A stretch of 64,000 nucleotides of DNA from Zanthoxylum bungeanum (Eukaryota; Streptophyta; Magnoliopsida; Sapindales; Rutaceae). Shown piece by piece: positions 47,706-58,360 of the stretch. How positions within the stretch are numbered: position 1 is the first letter of the stretch; each line of letters starts with the position of its first letter. The stretch covers positions 434,001-498,000 of the forward strand of contig SKCR01038147.1 of the NCBI GenBank assembly GCA_019454045.1, in the 5' to 3' direction. The notes below the pieces were generated by a model, which had not been told where the DNA came from, ran no database searches, and saw only the letters and a program-made list of their open reading frames with translations. The position numbers and the translations under genes are program-made.

Positions 47706-50259
47706 TGTTGTGGCGAATGTGGGACCCATAGGGTCATATAGGTGCCCCATGCAGCGAAAGTGGTCTAACCCATGGATATCAAAGATATGTGTATTTTTAA
47801 ATTATTTTATAGAATATTATATTCCGTTACGAGTCTGTAGGAAAAAATGGGGACCAAATCGGAGTTTGAAAACTCCAAAACAGATAAAATGAAGTTTCAG
47901 CGTTCATGTGCAGTAGCTGTCGACGTGTCGCAACGCTCGGACTTGGGAGTGACAATGCCCAGTATGTGAATGCTCAGCGTTACGATGCTGGAGATCATTG
48001 TCGCGACGATGCCCTGTGTAAAATATTGGAAGAGAGTATTTTTGCCTTTAATCAAATTCTAAACACTTCCAATTTTCTTCAAACACTTCAATACACCTAA
48101 AAGTCAATTTTAACATCAAAACCAACATCAACACATATTATACAACATACATGTATTCTAAATACATATATGTATTTATTTGAATCAAAACATAAACTAA
48201 AATAGAATCCCACATGAAAGTGACTCATGAACAATTCTAAGTCACTCAAAGGTGGTCAAATGATTATAGAATGGTAGCCATAGCTCCAAGTTATCATCTA
48301 GAGTTCCAAAAACTCTAATTTTATGTTCCATGTCCAAAATGAACATTTTGACCTAATTATAAACATATTGTGTTTATACTTCCAAAGCATCCGTACATAA
48401 TTAATTAGCCTAATTTCAACATCAAACTATGTTATTATGTATCTAATAAATCATTCATCACTATATGTCTCACTAATGATAACTCACTAATGAAAACATA
48501 GCTTTGGAGAATATCAAACTTACCTAGCAAGCTTGATTCCAAGATCCAATCTTCTTCTCCTTGTTGAAATACTGTGGAGAACTTCCAAAGCTAGTAATCT
48601 TGATTCCAAGATCCAATCTTCTTCTCCTTATTGTTGTAGAGAATTCCCAAATCTAGCAAGCTTGGTTCCAAAATCCAATCTTTTTCTCCTTGTTGAAATG
48701 TTGTAGAGAACTTCCAAAGCTTTTCTAAACAGTTCTTTTACTTAGGCTAATATATCTAATTCTTGTTTGTTTTAGCTTTCTCAAGCTTGATAAAAAACTT
48801 GCTCAAGCTTACCTTTTATAGCAAAACTTATGTAATTTTTAATTAACAAAAGTTCTAATCAACTTTTATGTGGGCTTAATCTAATTTTTCTAAATATGTA
48901 TAATTAAGTGTGACTAATCACCTTTGTCTACCACTTTGATTTAATCCAATTAAATCAAGATAAAGTTTAATTAATGGATTAATTGTATGTCTACCACTTT
49001 GATTTAATCAAATTAAATCAAGCCAAATACACATATTATTATATATTTATAATTACCAAAATATCCTCAAATGGTATATATATTTATGAAATTAGAACAA
49101 ATCCCTTGTGTGATTTTAGATTAATATAATTAATCCAATTGGGTCAAAGTAAATAATTAATGTTATCTAATAACACTTAATTATTTTAATATAATATCAA
49201 ATATTATTTATTATAAAAAATTATCGGCTACCCAAGTGCTCAACGAGTACACTTCATATTGTGGGACTCTCTAAGTCCATACACATTCGTCATATAAGCC
49301 TAACTTATATGTACGCAATTCGGACATATCTGAATTCACGAAGAACACGAACGACCTTTCTGAACTATACAAGTTAAGGTCATCATATATGTTTAACAAT
49401 CCCTCCGTCGTAGGCTATCCGAGTTGTGCTTAGAAAACATAGATTACGCTGTCAAGTTTCTGAGGCGCACATCTCATGTCGACATGTCCACGTTTCTTTA
49501 CAACTAATCAGAACAATATTTCTAATATATGTGATCCATCTTAGGTGATCGGCTTTGGCCAAAATCTTAAGAATTATGACTTACATACATGGATACCCTT
49601 TTGGTACATATACGGGCTGATGAATCTTATCTTGATACGCACTTGATTAACGAGTGCATCGGTCCATACCCAATGAACATCTAGCGGTCAGAACATGAAA
49701 AGTCTCTGACATATATGACATCAAAGTATGAAGGATCACACACAAAATCAATGTTATCCTATAGTCAAAGGATCACATATGTTACTCAATTCGAGGAGAT
49801 TCTTATTGACGGTAGTGTGTACTTCCAACTATTAGGAATCACATGTGAGTCATTCAGTATTCGCTCCAACGAATACCCACATGTCTATACGAGCTTCTCT
49901 TGCCCATGATACATCGGGTTAAACCATTGGAATTCCAACTCCAATATACTACATGTGCTAGTCTTTTAGGTTATAGAATTCGACCGTATTCCAAAACCAA
50001 CGACTAATAATATTTACTTTAAGAATAGTTTATAATAGTAATATTATCCCAATGTCGGACCACCCAATGTCCATTAGTACTACATGACTATTCTAAAGTT
50101 GATATCATTCTTAGCACATTTATATATATCAATCTCATATGCGAAATGTCATTACCATTAATAAGATTGAAATGAAAATGTAGTTATTTTATTAATAAAT
50201 AATAAAATATAATGTACAATATATTATTCGGATTGTCGCTCCAAGTATCAACTCCAACA
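47706..50259. mobile_element. Solo LTR, 2.55 kb (copy B)
   Basis: It begins TGTTGTGG, ends CTCCAACA and is flanked by the exact 5-bp duplication TCAAG (47701-47705 and 50260-50264). Same family as 29164-31617. It has a segment near 47900-48010 (rich in TCGCGACG-type motifs) that is shorter or absent in copy A. No coding region or internal LTR pair. Confidence 0.82.
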
Positions 50260-51083
50260 TCAAGAAACCTATATCAATAAAGTTTTAGTGAGATTTCGAT
50301 TGAAAGATTGTTCACCAAGTATAGTTCCAATTGTGAAAGGTGACAAGTTTAATTTGAACCAGTGCCCGCAAAATGATCTTGAAAGAGAACGAATGAAAAA
50401 CATTCCATATACCTATGTTGTTGGAAGCTTGATGTACGCTCAGGTCTGCATAAAACCTGACATTGCATTTGTTGTGGGAATGTTTGGAAGATATCAGAGT
50501 AATCCAGATATAGACCATTGGAGAGATGCAATGAAAGTGATGCAGTACCTTCAAGGGACCAAAGATTACATGCTTATGCATAGACAGACTGATGATTTAT
50601 AGGTAATTGGGTACTCGGATTCAGACTTTTCTGGCTGTGTTGATTCACATAAATCAACATTTGGATATATTTTTATGTTGGCCGGTGGAGCTGTATCTTG
50701 GAGGAGTACAAAGCAGACTTTGACTACTACTTCCACTATGAAGGCTGAGTTCATTTTTTGTTTTGTTGTCACCTCACATGGTGTGTGGATGAAAAGTTTC
50801 ATTTTTGGGCCTAAAATTAAAGATTCAATTTCAAGGCCATTGAAGATGTATTGCGACAATTCAGCCACTGTTTTTATGGATAAAATCCAACAAAAGTGGT
50901 AGTCGAAGTAAACACATTGATAATAAAAAAGTATTTAGCCATAAGAGAACATGTTAAAGAAAAGAAAGTGTTCATTGAATACATTAGTACTGAATTGATG
51001 ATCGCTGATCCTTTGACAAAATGCATGACGCCGTCGAAATTTAAGGATCATGTAGTGAGAATGGGACTCGGTTCCATTATGTA
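50260..51083 (+). pseudogene. Copia reverse transcriptase C-terminus and RNase H, broken
   Basis: It resumes with FRLKDCSPSIVPIVKGD, then GSLMYAQVCIKPDIAF, DHWRDAMKVMQYLQGTKDYM and, after a stop at about 50600, the RNase H part with GYSDSDFSGCVDS, MLAGGAVSWRSTKQTLT and MYCDNSATVFM. A frame change follows near 50900; the end reads IADPLTKCMTPSKFKDHVV and stops at 51081-51083. Order and spacing are those of the copia C-terminus. Confidence 0.88.
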
Positions 51084-51396
51084 GCTTTTGTTGTATGGAC
51101 AATATTACTTATTTGAAACTCTTATGTGGTTGTGATATTTCTCATATTTGTGTGCACATTCATTTATTTTGAGAAAAAAACAATTTCTGTTGGACCTCGA
51201 GTAAACATGAGATTTATTGATGAAGTAATGTTACCTTGTATGTACTAAGTTTTTAGAAATATTATAAATTGTAATACATGGACTATAATACTCATTATTA
51301 GAGGACCTATCGTCATGATTCATTTATTTTATTTCTTAAGTGTGAAAGTTGATGGATTTCAGATGTGGTATCATGCATATGGACGAAGTGAGAGAA

Positions 51397-51782
51397 TGTA
51401 ATATATTCCACGTGCATGTATGTTGTCCACATGCTAATTATTTTTCAACTTCCCATCATTCCAAAACTGCCATGTTCTCATCTTTTGGTAACCTCTATAA
51501 CTTCCCATGAGAATAACCTCTTAATGGAAGAGGTTATATAAAAAGGTCGTTCACAAAATTTTGGTCCCCTTAGACTTGAACACTCCAAAATTCATTTATG
51601 AGATTACACACCATCAATGACAGTTTTTGAGAGCCTGGAAGAATCAAAATTCAACAAAATTAAGTAGCTTTGTTGTAAGGATCAAGGGCGGGAGGTTAGT
51701 AAACATTCCTTGAATTTTCCGTTTTTTGATTTTAAACAATTCAATTTATTTGTACATGATATATCAAATTTTAAATCTTATA
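51397..51782 (+). repeat. 3' LTR of the copia element
   Basis: It begins TGTAATATATTCCACG after the end of pol and about 310 bases of 3' non-coding DNA. It matches 34481-34852. The end is set at CTTATA, matching CTTACA in the 5' LTR. Differences from the 5' LTR are frequent, so the element is old. Confidence 0.82.
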
Positions 51783-51838
51783 ACTAAAACAGATATCAAA
51801 ACATAAATAAACATAGAACAGAGCCATAAGAAGAATTA

Positions 51839-52714
51839 TGGTGTGTTTACGTACTCGTAATTGGAATGAGATGGAATCAGAATGAAATAGAATCAGAATG
51901 AGCTAGAATGTGAATGGTAAATCGGAATCAGAATAAGTTGTTTACTTAACTGTAGGAATCGGAATCGGAATGAAGCAGTATTACTATTGATGTGTTTACT
52001 TTATCCAGTAATCAGAATGAATTGTTAAAAAGTTACAAAAATACCCTTAGTTATAATTATATATTAATTATTATTAATTTTTGATGAATTAAATTACTCA
52101 ATGTTAAATTATTCTTTTATTAAAATATTAAATACTATTTTATTATTAATTATTGATTAATAATTATTATTTATTATTAATTATTTAAGTATTAATTAAT
52201 TATTACTTTAGTAATTAATTATTAATGTATTAAATTACTAAATATTAAATTATTATTTTATTAAAATATTAAATATTATTTTATTCTTAATTATTATTAA
52301 TCATTATTAATTATTTATAAATTAAGTATTAATTAAGTATTACTTTATTAATTAATTATTAATGTATTAAATTACTAAATATTAATATATTCTTTTATTA
52401 AATTATTATTTTATTAAAATAGTAAATATTATTTTTTTATTAATTATTGATTAATTATTAATGCATTTTATTTATTATTTATAAATTAATATTAATTAAT
52501 TATCTTAGGGATAATATTGTCATTTCCTATCAATAATGGGAATGAAAATCTCATTCTCATGGGGTGGTGGGAATGAGATTTTCATTCCTTATTCCCAAAT
52601 TTGTGGGCCCCACCCCATTCACATTCCCATTTTTATTCATTTTTAGGAAGTAAACAATCTTATTGGAAATGATTCTCATTCCTCCATTCCTATTACCATC
52701 AAGTAAACACACCA
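51839..52714. mobile_element. Tourist-like (PIF/Harbinger) MITE, 876 bp
   Basis: It begins TGGTGTGTTTACG and ends GTAAACACACCA: a perfect 12-bp inverted repeat that continues imperfectly inward (GGAATGAGA / ATTCTCATTCC motifs). It is flanked by TTA on both sides (51836-51838 and 52715-52717), the usual 3-bp target of this superfamily. The centre (52030-52505) is almost only A and T. Confidence 0.82.
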
Positions 52715-52717
52715 TTA

Positions 52718-53050
52718 GTGTTAGTTATGGAATGTGTACCGCCAAATTAAATTTTCCAATTATGTCGCATAGAGAAACCCATTCCAAAACTAGCAAATGA
52801 TCCTATTTGGTTTTGGATAAAAGATAAACATGAGTTTTACACCTAACAGATGATCCTTGTTAAATTTTGTCCTGGACTTGGCGTTATCGCTTTGTATTAT
52901 GAACCTTTCTTACTAATTTTGAAGGAGAAAGACCGCCAAAGCAGTAATAATAATAGCAACATGTTTTATATCAACGATAAGCTAAAGACAAGTGCAACTA
53001 AGGATTCTATTCCTAGAAGCTCTATAGAGGAGTCATTGGGTGGAGATAGT
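52718..53050. other. Intergenic
   Basis: No gene recognised. A short open frame across it has no recognisable domain and runs into the foldback at 53051. Confidence 0.45.
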
Positions 53051-53160
53051 ATATCATGTTTCGGGTGTATATGTCATCTCTCTCACATTAGCTGGGTCTT
53101 ACACAGTTGTGAGACCCAACTATTGTGAAAGAGATGACATACACACCCGAAACATAATAT
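53051..53160. repeat. Foldback hairpin, two 51-bp arms
   Basis: 53051-53101 pairs with 53109-53160: both arms read, outside to inside, ATGTTTCGGGTGT, TATGTCATCTCT, CACA and GGGTCT. I count about six mismatches, several of them G:U-compatible, with a loop of roughly seven bases. It could be a tiny MITE or a young microRNA-type hairpin. Confidence 0.85.
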
Positions 53161-54217
53161 AATTTTTCTATTGGGTGAAGAGGGTGACTTAAAGTTCTCT
53201 TGTCCAAATACAAAGTGACCTTTCAAATCCAAACAAATCTCCTAGAATTATTTTTGGTAACTGGAGTGTGGGGGACAGTTTATGCGCATCTCGATTAATC
53301 TCCGGACGCTGTGTCTTGTGTCCTCAGAATCCCCCAGCACATATCAGGGTAAATTACTGGCTTTTTACACTAGCGGACATGACCCCAAGAAAATACATCT
53401 AGTGTGATTCGAACATTGAACCTGAGATGAAATACACCATTCAAATTCAAAGCCTTTATAACTGAGGTAATCCTTTGAAAATCTCCGAGAATTAATTAAT
53501 GCATATCTCCTTGAATCATAAAATATAAACACCAAACATATTCAAGAAACCCCATTCAACACAATCACAAAAACTTACTACTTGCAAAAATTTATCTAAT
53601 ATTAGCCAACACACAAGCCATTTAACAAAATTAATTTAAAACTGAGCATATGCATAATATTGCAGAATCACTAAAAGGGTGTAAGAAATACTCAGAATTA
53701 GAGAAACATAAAATATAGTAATTACAACACAAAAATCACATTAAAATCAGTCTTCGAGAAAAAAACTTATATACAACCAAATGAAAGAAAACAAAGAAAT
53801 GGGTTAATTTATATTTGATTTCGATGAAACACCATTCATTCAATTTCACCATTGAAATAAACTTGTCCTCATTGGAACCATCCAATTTTCGAAGATTGAG
53901 ACATCGAATAAATTTAGCCTTTACTGCACATCATTGAATAATTTATTACAAGTGATAAGAGAAATTGAGAAGAGTATGTGAAGAGTTGAAGAAATTGAAG
54001 ATTAAAAGAATACGTAACGTTAATGACTTTCTAATTTAATTTTAAAAATCATACATCTTTCATCTTCTAAATGGCTGTTCATAATTAAAATTATCCTCCA
54101 ACAATTGAATTCCTATTTGACTATTTGGTTGCTCATTTACTTTGATTTTTCCGTTTTTCCAGGGCCATTAATGAGAAACCTCTCATTTAAGGAGAATACA
54201 TGAATTGCATGAGAGTG
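53161..54217. other. Intergenic
   Basis: No gene seen. Around 53380-53460 the minus strand reads GGTTCAATGTTCGAATCAC, a B-box-like stretch that may be a decayed SINE of another family. Confidence 0.4.
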
Positions 54218-54589
54218 TAGGGAAGGGCAAAATAACCGAACCGAAAATATAAATTTGGTTCGATTTTTTAGTTTATATTTGGTTTATATTTGAGTTAAAC
54301 CGATCGATTTGATTTGGTTCGATTTGAGTCAAATCGCGAATCGGATCCGTGAATTGACCAGTTTGTAAAATCATGAACCGAACTGATCGGTTTGAGAGTT
54401 AATTCTTTTAAAAAATCGATTCGGTTTGGTTGTAAACCGAACTGAATCAAAATCGAATAGAATATTAAAACCGATGCAAATCGGTTCGGTTCGGTTTTAA
54501 CCGTTCGATTCCGATCGGTTCTTAAGTTCTTGAACCGATAGGTTTTCGGTTTGGTTCGGTTCGGTCGAAGCGACCTTTGCCCACCCCTA
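54218..54589. mobile_element. hAT-type MITE, 372 bp
   Basis: It begins TAGGGAAGGGCAAA and ends TTTGCCCACCCCTA, with the exact 8-bp duplication TGAGAGTG at 54210-54217 and 54590-54597. The interior is dense with GGTTCGGTT and AACCGAACC in opposite orientations around the centre. Confidence 0.92.
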
Positions 54590-54597
54590 TGAGAGTG

Positions 54598-55315
54598 TGT
54601 GAGAGTTTCCAAAGCCTATATATATATTAGTGTATGAACGTGCCTACGGCACGGTGTTACAAAATTTAAAGAGATATTGAAATTCTGTTATTTAATTTGT
54701 TTATAATGAAATGATTTTATTTTTTAATTAAATGATTTTATTCTTTAATTTATTTGGTAGTTTTTATTTTCCATTAATAAATAGTTTTATTCTTTAATTT
54801 ATTTGGTAGTTTTCATTTTCCATTTTTATAAAGATTCTATAATGAAATGACTCTTTATCAGCCGTTAGATTATAATGAAATGATCTAAGCCGCCAATTAA
54901 GCCACATAAAAATAGCATTTGGATACATTATCTCTCTTAATCTTAACCATCCGTTACACTCTCTTTCCTCCCAGTGCTTTATAATATATATATATATATG
55001 GTTTTGTAAATATATATATTAATAAAATCTAAGAAACAATTTATTATGTCAACATCGTTGTGGTTGCAGCAATACAAAAAACAGCTCATGAAAGGTGACT
55101 GGTTCTTGTACATTTTCAGCCTAATTAAAGACATTGAAAAGCTTCTCAACAGAAATGGAGGTGCTAGGCTTTCTGCTATTGTATGCCTAATTATTATGAA
55201 AGCCACATTCCCCCTATGATCTTTCCTATAAATTGTCAGAAAGTTTTATTATAGAATAATTAAATTATAAAATATTTTACATAAAATTTCTTTCAAGTGT
55301 TTTTTAATGTAAACT
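54598..55315. other. Intergenic with possible Helitron-like terminus
   Basis: TATATATATTAGTGTATGAA at about 54620 precedes a perfect 6-bp-stem hairpin CGTGCCTACGGCACG at 54638-54652, resembling plant Helitron ends as I remember them. No matching CTRR end was located. Around 55060-55205 a frame on + (LQQYKKQLMKGDWFLYIFSL) follows an acceptor-like TTGCAG but matches nothing I know. Confidence 0.3.
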
Positions 55316-58300
55316 TGTAATATCCCGAATAATTTTTGGAACGGTTCTGGAAGATTTTTGAATTGAATGTTTGGAATTCGGAACGAGATGTTATTCGAAA
55401 ATAAGAATTTATGTTTGGAAAATAGATCGGAATATTTTAAAGTGAAAATTCGTTGCTTTGGAAAACGCGTGGTTTCGAGAACCGGTTAAGCGATTTCTAT
55501 TTATATCGTTATATGCGTAAAAGTTTCTTGTCTCGGCTATAAAGATAGCAAACGAACTCCGATTGAGCTGATTTTTGAACCATCAGACTCATTTTTCCGA
55601 GACGAACAATTTTCATGTTGAATACTTTTCGATATTTATATCAGAAGGGCTTCAAAAATATAAATTTCCGTGAAAATCCCATGATAGGGACCTGATTGTA
55701 ATATTATAGGGGTCAGATTGTAATATTTGAAAACTTTACTATAAATACTCATAGTTTCCAGAAATTGCCAAAATGACATAAGCTTCACACATCTCCCAAT
55801 TCAACCCCTACCCCCAAAACTCGTCATTGGTGTTCTACTGGTCGCGCCGGCAGCCTGCCGGCCCGACCAGTCAGGGGGTGCGCCGGCCGCCCCTCAACCT
55901 TTTGGTGGCCGGCGCACCCCCAGGTCGTCGGAAAATGGCGGAAATGTGGAGGAGACATGTGTGAATGAGTTTCACGATCCCGACTCGTCGCTTCGTTTCA
56001 CGGCCCGAGCCACCCGCCAAATCGAAGCTCCCAGAGAGTACTACAAGATGGCAGTGATGATTTTTCCGATCCATGCTCGGTTGCACATGAAACGAGAGAG
56101 GAAGATTCAAATGAATAGTGACCTACAATGAACAGTAGCTCCGATATGAATTCTATCGATTCTAGCGCATTCGTGAGATTGTTTGGAGTCCGTATATGCC
56201 CTTGAAATCTCGATGTGACTGAGTGCTCGCGAAGCCAGGTAAGTAACCCATGCGCTGAGTACTTGAATGTTGATTTATGTTTATATATATAGAGATGATT
56301 GAAGTGTTTAGGTTAAAACGAGAATATATAAGAGATGGTATTGAGAAAGAAGTGCGAGACTGTGTATAATTAAGTAATTGACCACCGCATGTATGGATTT
56401 TTGGTTATTGCTATGCTATAAAGTAAAGTAATTGAAGAATTCAATGTTTATATGCATGTATTCATGTATGTTAGTGTATGAACCTGAAATGGTATGCATA
56501 GGTATATGTGAATGAGTATGCATATGTAATAATATGTTTATGTATATGTAAATGAACAAGTATATGAATAAGCATTGGTACATGAATTTGAATATGTATA
56601 TGATGATAAGCTATGGACAATTGAGTATGTAACCGTAAAGAGAATAAGTCATGATTTCTGAACTTGTACTAGCACGTGTAGATGTGTGTCATTGGAATAA
56701 GTTTGTTATTGATTAAAGTATACGATTTAGCAGTATAGAGGTTGAGTTAGTATAGGCTAAGTCTTTTCCTAGTGATGAAAGTTCGTGATTGATAGGATAC
56801 ATATATGAATGGTGAATATTGATCGATAGTAAAGAATGTGAGGAGTGTAAAGATCATGGTATCGAGATCCGAAGTAATGGGTATATTCATATGTCTGATG
56901 TATATACGTATGTGTATGATGATTCTGAATGATAAAGCAATGTTTGTCATGTATATGCTTGTGTATGAGAGATCGTATGATAAGTTTATGACATATGATA
57001 CGTATACATGTGTATATATTTAATCAGTTAATAATTTTGTGGTGTAGTAGTCGAGCTGGTTAGGAAATCTGTTCGGACGACATTCATCTCATATATATAT
57101 TCTAAAATAGGTAATGAGTCTCGTACGAGCATTGTATGTGAGAGCCATCTCATATGTTTGTATTGTCTTGATTATGTGTTTCTGAATTCCTTGCTTCATT
57201 ATTAGTTGCACGGTGATTGCATGTATACCGGGTTATATATGTGTGTGTATGATAGATATCATGATATGTATGTATCGTGTATGCTTATGTGAAATGAATG
57301 GATGATTTGAAACCGATGTGAATATCAGAGGTTATTATGCGTGTTTGCTAGGTAGTATTGGTATGTATGTATATGCATGAGAATTCTGGAATTATATTTG
57401 CTTGTATATAAGAGAAGTGTGCTACGATATATGTGAAGGTATATGAACTCAAAGTGTTAAGCTATTGCAAGATTATCGTGATTAAAGAAAGTTTGTTTTG
57501 GTATAGAAGATAGTTTGAAATCGAATAAAATGAAGTTTATTTGATTTACCGATTTGATGATATTTCAAAGATGGATATTTATGATAAAAGTATATATGTA
57601 TGACTTCATGTTTCATATGGTTGAAGTTGATTTGATATTAAACGATATACTCTATGGTATTCGAGTTTTGCTTTGTATACTTTGGATGTTAGCTATTAGA
57701 TTGTCACATATGTAGATATGTAAATATGAAAATTTGACATGGGTTAAGTATAAAGGATAATAAGAAGTTAATAAAATCTGAAATTGTAACAATTTAGTAA
57801 ATCTGATAACTTGTTGATATGTTTGACTTGTTTGTTTGTAATACTAGCATGATTACTTACTGAGTTTTTAAAACTCACACCAAATCAGTTTGCTAGTTTT
57901 GCAGGTTGGCTTCCAGAATGGTTAACCACGACAACTTTGGAAGTCATGCTCGAGACGCGGATCACCCAAGCGGCAGTCACCCTCGCAAGTGTCCTGGGAG
58001 AAGTTTTAGAAGTTTAGGACATTTGATTTATTATTTTATTTGTTATGCTGAGCATGCTGTTTGTAAATATTAAGTAAATATTTTGATTTCTTATGATGTT
58101 GCGGGCAGAGCCCTTGAGTGTTGATATATGATACGTGCACGAAGCCCTTAGGTCATGATTTTGATGTGTTGGGGTGGACTTGAGGTTCATTTTGATATAT
58201 GATGTTTATTTCAGGTTCGTTTTGATGCTGGACTGAGATCAATGTTGTCCAGTTTTAGGACACATCATGTCAGATTTTCGTAAATTTAGAGGCTTATGGA

Positions 58301-58355
58301 GATGGGTCAATCCTGTCTCTAGCCTGTAACATCCTACCTCTGGCGGGGTGTTATA
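55316..58355 (+). mobile_element. Solo LTR of the LARD family, 3.04 kb
   Basis: It begins TGTAATATCCCGA and ends GGCGGGGTGTTATA, the same LTR as 37379-40963 and 42913-46509 but in the opposite orientation. It is flanked by the exact 5-bp duplication AAACT (55311-55315 and 58356-58360). No second LTR or interior follows, so recombination between two LTRs probably removed the rest. The terminal CA is TA. Shared landmarks include GTTATATGCGTAAAAG-type text near 55510, GACTGCA/GGCAGTCACCCTCGCAAGTG near 57975 and ATGGAGATGGGTCAA near 58300. Confidence 0.92.
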
Positions 58356-58360
58356 AAACT

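Larger units (their letters stand above)
34481..51782 (+). mobile_element. Decayed Ty1/copia retrotransposon with three nested insertions
   Basis: LTRs lie at 34481-34852 and 51397-51782, with a primer site after the left one. The readable domain order, zinc-knuckle end, protease, GAG-pre-integrase, integrase, reverse transcriptase, RNase H, is that of Ty1/copia. Removing the insertions (35195-35741, 37379-46509, 47706-50259) leaves about 5.1 kb, the usual copia length. Stops and frame breaks are frequent and most of gag is gone. The left LTR lacks about the first 16-18 bases present in the right one, so no target duplication can be shown. Confidence 0.9.

Noticed and set aside
54979..55206. 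75-codon minus-strand frame and a coding-like plus-strand frame
   Set aside because: No recognised domain and no supporting gene structure; kept only as a note in the intergenic entry.
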